The notes beneath the pieces are model-generated. The model saw nothing but the letters and a program-made list of their open reading frames with translations. It had not been told where the DNA came from and searched no databases. From the NCBI GenBank assembly GCA_001247695.2, contig LGRX02031487.1:1-28314 (forward strand): a DNA stretch of 28,314 nt, read 5' to 3'. The DNA is from Cymbomonas tetramitiformis. Its lineage: Eukaryota > Chlorophyta > Pyramimonadophyceae > Pyramimonadales > Pyramimonadaceae. Shown piece after piece: positions 27,768 through 28,314 of the stretch (positions are counted from its first letter, which is position 1; each line of letters begins with the position of its first letter). The translations under genes and the position numbers were made by a program.

Positions 27768-28314
27768 CAGCAGTGTTCTAACTTATGCCATCAATCCATG
27801 CACCAGCAGTGTTCTAACTTACGACATCAATCCATGCACCAGCAGTGTTCTAACTTATGCCATCAATCCATGCACCAGCGGGGTTCTAACTTATGACATC
27901 AATCCATGCACCAGCGGTGTTCAACTATAACATCAACCATGCACCAGCAGTGTTCTTGACTCTATGACATCAATCCATGCACCAGCAGTGTAACTTATGA
28001 CATCAATCCATGCACCAGCGGTGTTCTAACTTATGACATCAATCCACATGTACCAGCAGTCTTCTACCTATAACATCAATCCATGCACCAGCAGTGTTCT
28101 AACTTATGACATCAATCCATGCACCAGCGGTGTGTTCTAACTTATGACATCAATCCATGCACCAGCGGTGTTCTAACTTACTTATTATCAATCCATGCAC
28201 CAGCGGTGTGTTCTAACTTATGACATCAATCCATGCACCAGCGGTGTTCTAACTTATGACATCAATCCATGCACCAGCGGTGTTCTAACTTATGACATCA
28301 ATCCATGCACCAGC
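27768..28314. repeat. 36 bp tandem array running off the window
   Basis: About 15 copies of a 36 bp unit containing CCATGCACCAGCGGTGTTCT and AACTTATGACATCAAT, with small indels in some units (for example near 27916-27990 and 28178). The array continues past the right edge. Confidence 0.95.

Noticed and set aside
27768..28314. CRISPR-like repeat array
   Set aside because: Units are contiguous 36 bp tandem copies with no unique spacers, and the context is eukaryotic.

Overview
This is a eukaryotic nuclear window. Its clearest gene is split by many short-to-medium introns, and much of the rest is transposon debris and minisatellites. A polycystin-type channel together with a Ty3/gypsy element and cysteine-rich orphan genes suggests a unicellular green alga, perhaps a prasinophyte. 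That assignment is inference; there is no rRNA, tRNA or organelle gene to anchor it.

Positions 1-2230 are repeats: GTCATACT and CTCTCGATA arrays and the C-terminal remnant of a hAT transposase. A roughly 0.56 kb block at 1-567 recurs in direct orientation at 9953-10509. Positions 2232-3690 hold two frame-broken genes of unknown family on the plus strand. The second ends in a 46 bp near-perfect palindrome. A TA-flanked foldback MITE lies at 4447-5060. Two overlapping small cysteine-rich genes run on the minus strand at 5372-6086. A decayed Ty3/gypsy-like element occupies about 6290-9650 on the minus strand: gag with poly-Q, protease, reverse transcriptase and part of RNase H, with several frameshifts.

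Positions 10540-11222 are a second MITE with CCTA duplications. Positions 12425-13941 carry a small cysteine-rich ORF and, directly after its stop, a second ORF. The second ORF is split by an 847 bp piggyBac-like non-autonomous element flanked by TTAA. Removing one TTAA plus the element restores an uninterrupted reading frame. At 15118-15633 and 16016-16352 are further orphan ORFs; the latter is a diverged relative of the minus-strand gene at 5568-6086.

Positions 17236-26091 hold the best gene, a polycystin/TRPP-family cation channel on the minus strand. I assembled it from conserved protein segments, splice consensus and phase. Twelve exons from 25978 down to the stop at 17236 join with fully consistent phases (2325 nt, 774 residues). 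They cover the distal extracellular polycystin domain, S2-S6 with an LGD pore motif, and a cytoplasmic tail with a likely coiled coil. One intron appears to be GC-AG. A probable further exon lies at 26040-26091. S1 and the true N-terminus are not found. Several of the longer introns carry their own minisatellite. An uncharacterised minus-strand ORF at 27318-27767 may be an upstream exon or another gene. The window ends inside a 36 bp tandem array (27768-28314).
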